Source of the DNA: an uncultured Eubacteriales bacterium | GTDB taxonomy: Bacteria > Bacillota > Clostridia > Christensenellales > Aristaeellaceae | Direction of reading: 5' to 3' | Length of the DNA: 6,838 nucleotides | NCBI GenBank assembly: GCA_902782795.1 | Contig: CACZOT010000200.1 | Coordinates: forward strand, 1 to 6,838 | Shown: in pieces, positions 1 to 6,218 of the stretch | Layout of the letters: each line of letters starts with the position of its first letter | Position numbering within the stretch: the stretch's first letter is position 1 | Notes under the pieces: generated by a model | Told to the model about the DNA's origin: nothing | The model's input: the letters and a program-made list of their open reading frames with translations, nothing else | Database searches by the model: none | Made by a program: the position numbers and the translations under genes

Positions 1-216
1 AATTACGACGCCCTCAAGCGGCTGATCTGCTCCGTCAGCGGCCGGCAGGAGCTGGACAGCGGCCTGGAGCTGATCGTGCGCATCTACGTGTTCGGCACCG
101 TGGCCCTGAGCTGCGAGTGGATCCTGGGCGAGTGCCGGGCCACCCCGGAGGAGCTCGCCGAGAGCTTTTACCTGTCCTTGCCCGCGCCGCTGCGGCCGTA
201 TCTTCTGGAGGAATGA
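1..216 (+). CDS. TetR/AcrR-type transcriptional regulator, C-terminal fragment (5' end outside window)
   Basis: Reading frame 1 is open from the window edge to a TGA at 214-216 and gives 71 residues. The DNA-binding helix-turn-helix would lie upstream and is not visible, so the family call rests on the C-terminal part alone. The segment YVFGTVALSCEWILGE, then a short 'TPEELAESFYLSLP' stretch and a final PLRPYLLEE, has the layout of TetR ligand-binding/dimerisation domains: a hydrophobic helix ending in a Trp, then a 'sPEElae' helix. Such proteins usually repress a nearby gene and are released by a small ligand. The next gene is in the same direction, 190 bases away, with its own promoter, so this regulator is a possible but unproven controller of the hydrolase unit. 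It could instead be an unrelated helical protein. Confidence 0.6.
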   Translation, partial: NYDALKRLICSVSGRQELDSGLELIVRIYVFGTVALSCEWILGECRATPEELAESFYLSLPAPLRPYLLEE

Positions 217-250
217 GAAGATCCGCCCAAAACGTCTCAAAATAAGAAGG

Positions 251-265
251 CACGACAGGATCGTG
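251..265. repeat. Short inverted repeat just upstream of the -35 box, possible operator
   Basis: CACGA-CAGGA-TCGTG is a perfect 5-base inverted repeat with a 5-base spacer, ending two bases before the TTGCAA -35 element. The position suits a regulator site, for example for the TetR-type protein encoded just upstream. Arms this short arise often by chance in GC-rich DNA, so the assignment is weak. Confidence 0.2.
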
Positions 266-267
266 AA

Positions 268-295
268 TTGCAATCCCTCCCGGAGCGGGTACAAT
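268..295 (+). promoter_or_regulatory. Sigma-A-type promoter for the hydrolase-rubredoxin unit
   Basis: TTGCAA (268-273) and TACAAT (290-295) are separated by 16 bases. The -10 box matches the consensus at 5 of 6 positions and the -35 box at 4 of 6. Transcription should begin near 302, leaving a GC-rich leader of about 105 bases before the start codon at 407; I recognise no riboswitch in that leader. The hexamers, plus extra bases in the spacer, recur in the promoter at 1587-1615. Confidence 0.6.
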
Positions 296-391
296 GGATG
301 CGTGAACAACCCGCCGCGGAAGGCTCGTTTTCTCCAAAGCGCAGGCCGCGCACGCGGGGGAACCGCAGTCGGCGGGGACGCTGCAGAAAAC

Positions 392-398
392 AGGGAGG
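392..398 (+). promoter_or_regulatory. Ribosome binding site that fixes the hydrolase start
   Basis: AGGGAGG lies 8 bases before the ATG at 407. The same frame is open back to an ATG-less GTG at 263, but that codon lies upstream of the promoter's -35 box, so the longer protein could not be made from that transcript. The 407 start also matches where the conserved domain begins. Confidence 0.75.
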
Positions 399-406
399 AC
401 GAGAGA

Positions 407-1348
407 ATGACCATCAAAGCCATCACGTTCCGGGAAAACGGCTTCTACACCCAGCCCTTCGTCATGGGCGGCGAGGAAGGCCCCGACAAGTTTGATCCGA
501 ACGTCCGCTATCGCGGCGCGCTGACGAATTACCTGATCGACACCGGCGACGAGGTCATCCTCGTGGATACCGGCCTGCCCGCGGGCACGCCCGAGGAGGT
601 TCCGGACGAGAAGAGCCTCGCCTTCACCGGCAGGGACGTGGGCACCTATATGGAGCGCTTCGCCGCCCTGGGCTACAAGCCTGAGCAGGTCACGAAGATC
701 CTCCTTACCCACAAGCACGCCGACCATTCGGGCGAGCTCAGGTCCTTCCCGAACGCGCAGATCTTCGTAAACGAGGAGGAAATCTCCGCGGCGGAGCTGC
801 AGGGCGTCCAAAACATCACGCCCGTGCGCTTCGCGGACGGCGCGTACTACAATTTCCCCGCCAGCCAGAAGATTTGCGAGGGCGTGTATTACATCAGGGC
901 CAAGGGCCACACAAGCGGCAATTCCCTGGTCGTCGTGGAGATGGACGGCCTGTTCTACATGATCCACGGCGATATCACCTATGTGGACGAGGCCCTCTAC
1001 CAGAACAAGCTCTCCGTGGTGTTCGACGATCTGCCCGCCGCCCGCGAGACGCTCGACCGCGTGCGCGAGTTCATCCGCAACCATCCCACGGTCTACGTTT
1101 CCACCCACACCCCGCAGGGCCCCGAGAACCTGGCGGCCGAGCGCGTGATGGACCTGGACAACCCGGTGGAGACCGTCTTCGAGGAGTACGATTTCTCCAA
1201 GGGCGAGGCCAGCGGCAAGTACGTCTGCTCCGTCTGCGGTTACGTCTACGACCCCGCCGAGCACGACGGCGTCCCCTTCGAGGAACTGCCGGAGGATTGG
1301 AAGTGCCCGCGCTGCAAGCAGCCCAAGGAGAAGTTCAACAAGGCCTGA
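407..1348 (+). CDS. Metallo-beta-lactamase-fold hydrolase fused to a C-terminal rubredoxin domain
   Basis: The 313-residue protein has two parts. Residues about 1-255 are a metallo-beta-lactamase (MBL) fold with the full metal-ligand set: HKHADH (H102, H104, D106, H107), H168 in KGHTSGN, D189 in HGD and H234 in VSTHTP. The N-terminal arrangement, with VILVDTGLPAG, resembles lactonase-like MBL hydrolases. Residues about 271-313 are a rubredoxin with CSVCGY (C274, C277) and CPRC (C300, C303), which should bind one iron. Flavodiiron proteins also join MBL and rubredoxin-like modules, but they have a flavodoxin domain between them and a Glu in the HxExDH motif. This protein has neither, so it looks like a hydrolase-type site with an attached electron carrier. 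Substrate and reaction are unknown; no signal peptide is seen, so it is probably cytoplasmic. It is the first gene of a unit with the small membrane protein 15 bases downstream. Confidence 0.85.
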   Translation: MTIKAITFRENGFYTQPFVMGGEEGPDKFDPNVRYRGALTNYLIDTGDEVILVDTGLPAGTPEEVPDEKSLAFTGRDVGTYMERFAALGYKPEQVTKILLTHKHADHSGELRSFPNAQIFVNEEEISAAELQGVQNITPVRFADGAYYNFPASQKICEGVYYIRAKGHTSGNSLVVVEMDGLFYMIHGDITYVDEALYQNKLSVVFDDLPAARETLDRVREFIRNHPTVYVSTHTPQGPENLAAERVMDLDNPVETVFEEYDFSKGEASGKYVCSVCGYVYDPAEHDGVPFEELPEDWKCPRCKQPKEKFNKA

Positions 1349-1363
1349 CAGGAGGGAAACGCC

Positions 1364-1525
1364 ATGAGCGCCGGAGGGATTATCGGGATCGTCGCCGCGG
1401 TCCTCGTCCTGTGCTGCCTGTGCACCCATCGCCGCGTCCTTCGCGCCGCTATCCGGCATGAACCCATGCCCAAGGCGCCGAAGTGGCACGTCTGGGTGCC
1501 GGAAAAGGACCGCCGGAAAGATTGA
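1364..1525 (+). CDS. Small single-pass membrane protein, function unknown
   Basis: A 53-residue reading frame starts at ATG 1364 with a GGAGGG ribosome site at 1351-1356 and ends at TGA 1523-1525. Residues about 4-20 (GGIIGIVAAVLVLCCLC) form one hydrophobic segment ending in three cysteines (C17, C18, C20). It is followed by a basic stretch (THRRVLR) and a polar tail containing PKWHVWVPEKDRRKD. The basic residues after the helix suggest the C-terminal tail faces the cytoplasm. The short gap from the hydrolase gene and the downstream terminator indicate co-transcription, so it may act with or anchor that enzyme, but this is only inference. I do not recognise a family. The good ribosome site and sensible topology support a real gene. 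Confidence 0.6.
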   Translation: MSAGGIIGIVAAVLVLCCLCTHRRVLRAAIRHEPMPKAPKWHVWVPEKDRRKD

Positions 1526-1530
1526 ACCAA

Positions 1531-1570
1531 GCCGCGCTGCCCATGAGATACGGGGCGGCCTTCTTTGTTT
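1531..1570 (+). terminator. Probable intrinsic terminator after the hydrolase/small membrane protein unit
   Basis: GCCGC (1531-1535) pairs with GCGGC (1555-1559), and CCC (1540-1542) pairs with GGG (1552-1554), with a small bulge on the 5' side. A T-rich run, CTTCTTTGTTT, follows directly. It lies between the stop at 1525 and the next promoter at 1587, where a terminator is expected. The imperfect stem and interrupted T run lower confidence. Confidence 0.55.
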
Positions 1571-1586
1571 CCGGGGAAGAAAAGCG

Positions 1587-1615
1587 TTGCAATATCTCCG
1601 CGCAAGGCTTACAAT
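1587..1615 (+). promoter_or_regulatory. Sigma-A-type promoter for the histidine kinase homologue
   Basis: TTGCAA (1587-1592) and TACAAT (1610-1615) are 17 bases apart, the ideal spacing. Transcription should begin near 1622, giving a leader of about 47 bases with a GGGGAGGGGG ribosome site before the ATG at 1669. Both hexamers are identical to those at 268-295, and the bases after the -35 box are also similar (TTGCAATATCTCC here, TTGCAATCCCTCC there). Confidence 0.65.
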
Positions 1616-1668
1616 ACGGGTATCATCGGCCTTTGGGAGGACCGTCGAAGGGGAGGGGGAAAGCGCGC

Positions 1669-3195
1669 ATGACGTATTCCGTCATCGGCATCCTGGCCGC
1701 GGCCGTCCTGCTGATCTCCAACCGGGATCTCTTCTGGCGGCTGGACGGCGGCGAGCTCGCCCCGACGCAGAGCAGTTACCGTTCCTTCCTGTTGGGCGTG
1801 ATGTGCTATTACGTCACGGACGCCCTCTGGGGCCTGCTGGACGCCCATCACCTCACGACGCTTCTGTACGCGGACACCGCCGTACACTTCGCCGCCATGG
1901 CCGCCGCGGTCATGCTCTGGACGCAGTATGTCATCTCCTACCTCGAGGGCGCGGATCGCTTCGAACGCCTCCTGTACCATACCGGGCGGGTCTTCTTCCT
2001 CTTCGAGACTGTGGTGGTGGTGGCGAATTTCTTCCGCCCGGTGCTTTTCTGGTTCGACGCGGACGGCTCCTACCACGCCGGCCCCGCCCGCTACGCGACC
2101 CTCGCCATCCAGATCCTCATGTTCCTTTTGACCAGCGTGTATACCCTGCGCGTCACCGCCCGTTCCGAGGGAAGGGTGCGCCTGCGCAACCGCACCATCG
2201 GTTTTTTCGGCATTGCCATGACGCTGCTCATCGCCGCGCAGGTGTTCTTCCCCCTCCTGCCGCTGTACGCCGTCGGCTATATGCTCGGCACGAGCATCCT
2301 CCACAGCTTCGTCTTGGAGGACGAAAAGGAGGAAAACTGCCGCGAGCTCGAGCGGGCGGTGGAGCGGGGCCGCCTGCAGTCCCGCGAGCTGGCCGAGAGC
2401 CGCGAAGCCCTCCGGGACGCCCTCGCCGCCGCGGAGCGCGCCAACCGCGCGAAAACGGCCTTTCTTTCCAACATGAGCCAGGAGATCCGCGCGCCGATGA
2501 ACGCCATCATCAGCCTGAACAACACCGCCATGAACGACCCCGCGGCCAGCGACGAAGTCAAGGAGTGTCTGGAGAAGATCGGCGGCTCCGCCCAGCGCCT
2601 GCTTGGGATCATCAACGATATCCTGGACATGTCCAGCATCGAATCCGGCCGCATGACGGTCCAGAAGGAGGAGTTCTCCTTCGCCGATGCGCTCGAGCAG
2701 GTCAACGCCATGATCGGCGGCCAATGCTCGGACAAGGGCATGCGATACGATTGCCGCGTCCTCGGCCGCGTGGATGACCGCTATATCGGGGACGCCATGA
2801 AGCTCAGGCAGGCGCTCGTCAACATCCTGGGCAACGCCGTCAAGTTCACCCCGGAAGGCGGGGAGGTGCTCTTCACCGTGGAGGAGACCGCCCGCTTCGA
2901 CAAAAAGGCGATCCTTCGCTTCACCATCCGCGATACCGGCATCGGCATGAGCCGGGAATACCTGCCCCATATCTTCGAAGCATTCAGCCAGGAGGATTCC
3001 TCCTCCGCGAGCCGCTTGGGCTCCACGGGCCTAGGCTTGTCCATCGCCAAGAACATCGTGGAGCTGATGAACGGGCAGATCGATGTGGAGAGCGAGAAGG
3101 GCAAGGGCACGACCTTCACCGTCACCGTGACGCTTGGCCAGTGCGAGCAGCGCGACGAGGCGGCGAGGGAAGGGAGAGCGCCCCGCGAGAGCTGA
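1669..3195 (+). CDS. Seven-helix membrane sensor histidine kinase homologue lacking the phosphoacceptor His (former hybrid kinase)
   Basis: The 508-residue protein starts at ATG 1669, about 9 bases after a strong purine-rich ribosome site and downstream of the promoter; the frame is open further upstream but those starts overlap the previous gene and terminator. Residues about 4-215 hold roughly seven hydrophobic helices (near 4-17, 36-59, 65-92, 105-129, 140-163, 175-192, 195-215), an N-terminal sensor layout familiar from clostridial kinases and GGDEF proteins. Residues 216-262 are charged and probably coiled coil. The dimerisation domain follows at about 263-330. Its H-box reads FLSNMSQEIRAPMNAII, with Gln271 (codon CAG, 2479-2481) where His is required for autophosphorylation. 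The ATPase domain looks complete: N-box N385 and N389, DTGIGM at 422-427, IFEAF at 435-439 and GSTGLGL at 451-457. The protein ends soon after this domain, and a receiver-domain remnant lies just downstream. It may be a pseudokinase or an early pseudogene; ordinary kinase activity is unlikely. Confidence 0.85.
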   Translation: MTYSVIGILAAAVLLISNRDLFWRLDGGELAPTQSSYRSFLLGVMCYYVTDALWGLLDAHHLTTLLYADTAVHFAAMAAAVMLWTQYVISYLEGADRFERLLYHTGRVFFLFETVVVVANFFRPVLFWFDADGSYHAGPARYATLAIQILMFLLTSVYTLRVTARSEGRVRLRNRTIGFFGIAMTLLIAAQVFFPLLPLYAVGYMLGTSILHSFVLEDEKEENCRELERAVERGRLQSRELAESREALRDALAAAERANRAKTAFLSNMSQEIRAPMNAIISLNNTAMNDPAASDEVKECLEKIGGSAQRLLGIINDILDMSSIESGRMTVQKEEFSFADALEQVNAMIGGQCSDKGMRYDCRVLGRVDDRYIGDAMKLRQALVNILGNAVKFTPEGGEVLFTVEETARFDKKAILRFTIRDTGIGMSREYLPHIFEAFSQEDSSSASRLGSTGLGLSIAKNIVELMNGQIDVESEKGKGTTFTVTVTLGQCEQRDEAAREGRAPRES

Positions 3196-3324
3196 GAGCG
3201 CTGACGGAAAACGCCTTCGACGAGGACGTGGAGCCGCAGAAAGCGGGAGGGGCTCAGCGCCCGCCTGAGCAAACCCTTGGAGCCGCGGGCGCCCTTTAAA
3301 ACGCTGGAGGAGCTCGTCCGCTGA
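3196..3324 (+). pseudogene. Remnant of the C-terminal half of a response-regulator receiver domain
   Basis: Two neighbouring frames carry consecutive parts of a receiver-domain end. The frame from 3198 reads ALTENAFDEDVE, matching the common 'ALTANAFDEDV' segment around the conserved Thr. The frame from 3250 reads GLSARLSKPLEP and continues with RAPFKTLEELVR to a TGA at 3322-3324; it contains the conserved Lys-Pro and the final helix. Removing one base near 3231-3238 (GAGCCGCAG to GAGCGCAG) joins the two into DVERRKREGLSARLSKP, with the spacing usual for receivers. The acidic pocket and phosphoacceptor Asp, about the first two thirds of a normal 120-residue domain, are absent between the kinase end (about residue 490) and 3196. 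This is most simply the leftover of a hybrid kinase's receiver after an internal deletion and a one-base shift. It is not expected to be translated as a functional unit. Confidence 0.75.
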
Positions 3325-3365
3325 AAAGCCATTTCCCCCAAACGCCGCACAAAAGACGATACAAA

Positions 3366-3370
3366 AGGAG
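3366..3370 (+). promoter_or_regulatory. Ribosome binding site selecting a TTG start for the transporter
   Basis: AGGAG, within ACAAAAGGAG, lies 9 bases before TTG 3380-3382. The next in-frame ATG, at 3425, has no comparable site and would remove part of the first membrane helix, so TTG is preferred. Confidence 0.65.
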
Positions 3371-3379
3371 TGTTTCCCC

Positions 3380-4588
3380 TTGCCGCAGGCTAAATCGGGC
3401 CGCCTGCCCGCCTTCTTCGCCGTGATGTTCCTGTTCAACATGGCGGCGAACTTCGCGCATCCCGTCACGCCGTCCATCATCCAGAGCCTGCGCCTGAGCG
3501 ATTATATGTTCGGCCTGGCCCTGGCCTCGCAGATGTTCGTGAACTTCCTCTTTTCGCCCTTCTGGGGCCGCATCAACGATTATCTCTCCAGCCGCCGGAC
3601 ACTCCTCGTCTGCGGGCTGGGCTACGCCCTGGGCCAGGTGTTTTTCGCCTTGGCGCGCACGGAGATCCAGTTCGTCCTGGCGCGGATGTTCGCGGGCATC
3701 TTCGTGGGCGGGGCCTATGTGAGCTTTCTGACCTACGTCGTCAACGTCTCGGCCCCGGACAAGCGGGGCAGGGGCATGGCCATCACCGCCACGGTGCAGA
3801 GCGTCTCCTCGTCGTTCGGATATTTCGCCGGCGGCATGCTCGGAGAGATCGAGATCTTCCTCCCCGTGTGGGTGCAGGCGGGGACGCTGGCCGCCTGCGC
3901 GCTGATCTTCTTTTTCATCATGGCGTACGACACGCGCGAGGAGCTTTCCACCCTGCGCGCGGGCGAGCTCGCGCGCCAGTGCAACCCGCTCTCGGCGTTC
4001 ATCCAATGCCGCCGCTTCATGACGCGGATGATGGCCGTGCTCTTTCTTATGTACGGCCTCTCCAGCATGGGCTACATCGCCTTCGACCAGTGCTTCAATT
4101 ATTACATCCGCGATCAGTTCTCCCTCTCCTCGGGCTATAACGGCGTGATCAAGGCCGTGCTGGGCGTGATCTCGCTCGTGGCCAACAGCACCATCTGCAT
4201 GTGGATCCTGCGCCGGGGCGATACCGCGCGCTACATGGTCGGCGTGATGCTGATCTGCTCCGCGGCCATGGTGGGCGTGATCCTCCTGGAGAGCCTGGTG
4301 CCGTTCATATTGGTGAACGTGCTGTTCCTGGCCTTCTATTTCATCAGCACGCCGCTGAGCCAGAGCATGGTGGCGGACCTGGGCCAGGGCGGCGATATCA
4401 ACCTGGTGATGGGCGCTTCGAACGCCGTGAAATCGCTGGGGAACATCTTCGGCTCGCTGTTTGCGGGGTTCATCTACGAGGTCAACGCGAAGCTGCCCTT
4501 CGTGTTTGGGTTTGTCGCCTTCGCGGCGGCCTCGGCGCTGATGGTCGCCTACTGGCGCATGGAGACCGCCGGAAAGCGGGCGGCCTGA
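3380..4588 (+). CDS. Major facilitator superfamily (MFS) transporter, DHA1-like
   Basis: The 402-residue protein is almost entirely hydrophobic and fits twelve membrane helices in two six-helix halves. The halves are joined by a polar loop at about 184-212 (YDTREELSTLRAGELARQ). The loop between helices 2 and 3 carries a motif A-like signature, GRINDYLSSRR (63-73). The fifth helix contains FGYFAGGMLG (146-155), reminiscent of the glycine-rich motif C of drug/proton antiporters. These features suggest proton-driven export of a small molecule, but the substrate cannot be read from the sequence. Translation probably starts at TTG 3380, after a good ribosome site. The small CxxC gene follows after 15 bases and dinB after that, so the three are probably co-transcribed. 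I see no convincing promoter directly upstream; expression may come from the kinase promoter by read-through. Confidence 0.85.
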   Translation: MPQAKSGRLPAFFAVMFLFNMAANFAHPVTPSIIQSLRLSDYMFGLALASQMFVNFLFSPFWGRINDYLSSRRTLLVCGLGYALGQVFFALARTEIQFVLARMFAGIFVGGAYVSFLTYVVNVSAPDKRGRGMAITATVQSVSSSFGYFAGGMLGEIEIFLPVWVQAGTLAACALIFFFIMAYDTREELSTLRAGELARQCNPLSAFIQCRRFMTRMMAVLFLMYGLSSMGYIAFDQCFNYYIRDQFSLSSGYNGVIKAVLGVISLVANSTICMWILRRGDTARYMVGVMLICSAAMVGVILLESLVPFILVNVLFLAFYFISTPLSQSMVADLGQGGDINLVMGASNAVKSLGNIFGSLFAGFIYEVNAKLPFVFGFVAFAAASALMVAYWRMETAGKRAA

Positions 4589-4603
4589 AAGGGGAGACCT
4601 GGC

Positions 4604-4843
4604 ATGAGGAGTATTTTGATCGCCGATACCACGCGCGAGGAGCGGGAGCGCATCGTCGCGGAATCGATCGGGAACATCGACGGGGCCTGCGACGGCTGCA
4701 GCCCGGGCATCATCGAGATGTACCAGGAGTACATCGACGGCGTGAAGGAATTGCGCGAGGTCAATATGGAGTTCCGCGCCCGCTACACCTCCGGCATGGA
4801 GGGCCCGACGCGGAGCGATTGCGGGTATAGCGAAGGGCGTTAG
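4604..4843 (+). CDS. Small conserved-looking CxxC protein, function unknown
   Basis: This 79-residue soluble protein starts at ATG 4604, 7 bases after a GGGGAG ribosome site, and stops at TAG 4841-4843. It has a short hydrophobic beta-like start (RSILIADTT), a charged helix (REERERIVAESIGN), a central CDGC motif (C29, C32) and a second amphipathic helix (about 36-60, GIIEMYQEYIDGVKELREV). A polar, probably flexible tail contains C73. The ILIADTT start resembles the first strand of a receiver or nucleotide-binding fold, but the protein is too short for either. The CxxC pair could bind metal or be redox-active, though only two or three cysteines are present. I do not recognise a named family. 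Its position, 15 bases after the transporter and 29 before dinB, suggests co-expression with both. Confidence 0.7.
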   Translation: MRSILIADTTREERERIVAESIGNIDGACDGCSPGIIEMYQEYIDGVKELREVNMEFRARYTSGMEGPTRSDCGYSEGR

Positions 4844-4872
4844 CGCGAAAAAGGCGAAAGGGGGCGGGGAAC

Positions 4873-6114
4873 ATGGCGGACCGGGTGATCCTGCACGCGG
4901 ACTGCAACAACTTCTTCGCTTCCTGCGAATGTTTGGAGCGGCCGGAATTGAAGAACGTGCCCATGGCCGTGGCGGGAGACCCGGAAAAGCGCGTGGGCGT
5001 GGTGGTGGCGAAAAACGAACTGGCCAAGAAGTTCGGCGTGCGCACCACAGACACCGTCTACGCCGCCAAACGCAAATGCCCGGGGATCGTGTTCGTCCCG
5101 CCGCGGCACAGCCTGTACCGGCAGGTCTCGCGGAAGGTCAACGCCATCTACTGCGAGTACACGGAGTACGTGGAGCCGGCCTCCATCGACGAATCCTACC
5201 TGGACGTGACGCGGGCGCTGCCCTTTTTCCACATGACAGCCCGCGAGCTGGCCGACGAGCTGCGCGAGCGCGTCCGGCGCGAGATCGGTATCACCATCTC
5301 CGTGGGCGTGTCCTTTTGCAAGGTCTTCGCCAAAATGGGCAGCGATTATAAAAAGCCGGACGCCACCACCGTCATCACCCGCGAGAATTACCGGGAGATC
5401 CTCTGGCCACTGCCGGTCTCGGACCTGCTGTTCGCGGGCGGCGCGGCGGTGAAGAAGCTGAACGCCAGGGGCATCGAGACCATCGGAGACCTGGCGCGCT
5501 CCCAGCCGGAGGCCGCGCGCGCGTTCCTGGGCAAGCAGGGGGAGATGCTCTGGCGCTACGCCAACGGCATCGACGAGGAGCCCGTGCGCCTGTTCGGGGA
5601 AGAGCGGGAGGTCAAATCCGTCAGCCACGGGCGCACCTTCCGGCGCAACCTGGTCAGCGAAATGGAGATCCGTACCGCGCTGGTCTACCTCGTGGACGAG
5701 GTGGCGCGTTCCCTGCGCCGCCAGGGGCTCAAGGGCGAAGTCGTCAGCGTGACGATCCGCCGTCCGGATATGACGGATATCTCCCGCCAGACCACCCTCG
5801 GGCACCATACCTTCCTGCAGCACGAAATCCAGAAGACCGCCATCGCCCTCGTGCGCGAGCATTGGCGGCCGGGCGACCCCATCCGCGCCATGACGGTGGG
5901 CGTCAGCAAGCTCGTGCCGGCAGGTGAGGCCGCGGAGCAGATTTCCCTCTTCGACATGGTGGGGAGCGCCGCCGCCGACCAGGACAAGCGGGAAAAGCTC
6001 GAGGAGGTCGTCGAGGCCCTGCGCAAAAAGCACGGCGACGGCGCCATCACCCTCGGCTACCAGAACAACGAGGAGATCGGCCTCGGCCGCGGGGAACGGA
6101 AGGACGGCCCCTGA
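4873..6114 (+). CDS. dinB: Y-family translesion DNA polymerase, DinB/Pol IV type
   Basis: The 413-residue protein has the normal length and order for DNA polymerase IV, which copies past damaged bases at low fidelity. The palm carries the metal ligands D10 in HADCNNFFASCE and D106-E107 in SIDESYLD. F15 sits at the steric-gate position that excludes ribonucleotides. The fingers include VVVAKNELAKKFGVRT (43-58), and VGVSFCKVFAKMGSDYKKPD (144-163) is the typical palm segment. A helix-hairpin-helix thumb lies near 184-208 and the little-finger domain at about 245-350. QISLF (356-360) is a sliding-clamp binding motif. The ATG follows a GGGGGCGGGG-type ribosome site. No clear LexA box is seen nearby; the gene probably shares a transcript with the small CxxC protein and the transporter. 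A charged C-terminal tail follows the clamp motif. I see no good terminator after it. Confidence 0.93.
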   Translation: MADRVILHADCNNFFASCECLERPELKNVPMAVAGDPEKRVGVVVAKNELAKKFGVRTTDTVYAAKRKCPGIVFVPPRHSLYRQVSRKVNAIYCEYTEYVEPASIDESYLDVTRALPFFHMTARELADELRERVRREIGITISVGVSFCKVFAKMGSDYKKPDATTVITRENYREILWPLPVSDLLFAGGAAVKKLNARGIETIGDLARSQPEAARAFLGKQGEMLWRYANGIDEEPVRLFGEEREVKSVSHGRTFRRNLVSEMEIRTALVYLVDEVARSLRRQGLKGEVVSVTIRRPDMTDISRQTTLGHHTFLQHEIQKTAIALVREHWRPGDPIRAMTVGVSKLVPAGEAAEQISLFDMVGSAAADQDKREKLEEVVEALRKKHGDGAITLGYQNNEEIGLGRGERKDGP

Positions 6115-6174
6115 CCGCTGGGAACGCGGCCGTACTCTTCGGCGGAAAAAAGCCAGGGAAAGAAAAAAAGCGTA

Positions 6175-6203
6175 TTGACTTTTCCCGGCCGGAGTGGTAA
6201 ACT
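6175..6203 (+). promoter_or_regulatory. Extended -10 sigma-A promoter for the thrS leader
   Basis: TTGACT (6175-6180) and TAAACT (6198-6203) are exactly 17 bases apart, and TG at 6195-6196 makes an extended -10 element. Transcription should begin near 6210, just before the base of T-box stem I at 6219. This is the best promoter in the window. Confidence 0.8.
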
Positions 6204-6218
6204 CCATTTATCTATTTT

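Noticed and set aside
298..495. A short open frame in the hydrolase leader
   Set aside because: It has no ribosome site, is very Arg-rich and runs out of frame into the hydrolase gene.
35..1489. A 484-residue open frame on the minus strand opposite the hydrolase gene
   Set aside because: It is low-complexity in character (rich in G, A, V, H, D, L), has no recognisable motif, and mirrors a plus-strand gene with clear domains. Long antisense frames are common in GC-rich DNA.
1458..2777. A 439-residue plus-strand open frame overlapping the small membrane protein and kinase
   Set aside because: It is Arg/Pro-rich, crosses a terminator and promoter, and is out of frame with the real kinase.
1609..2970. 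A 453-residue minus-strand open frame opposite the kinase
   Set aside because: Its composition is that of an antisense shadow, it has no motif, and the plus strand carries the conserved kinase boxes.
3331..3365. A possible promoter just before the transporter, using TACAAA at 3360-3365 as -10
   Set aside because: No -35 box lies at the right distance, and the transcription start would fall inside the ribosome site.
6115..6174. A possible intrinsic terminator after dinB (GCCG and CGGC arms near 6129-6143)
   Set aside because: The stem is only about 4 base pairs and is followed by a run of A, not T, on the plus strand.
4840..6207. A 455-residue minus-strand open frame opposite dinB
   Set aside because: It is an antisense shadow of a clearly conserved polymerase gene and shows no domain of its own.
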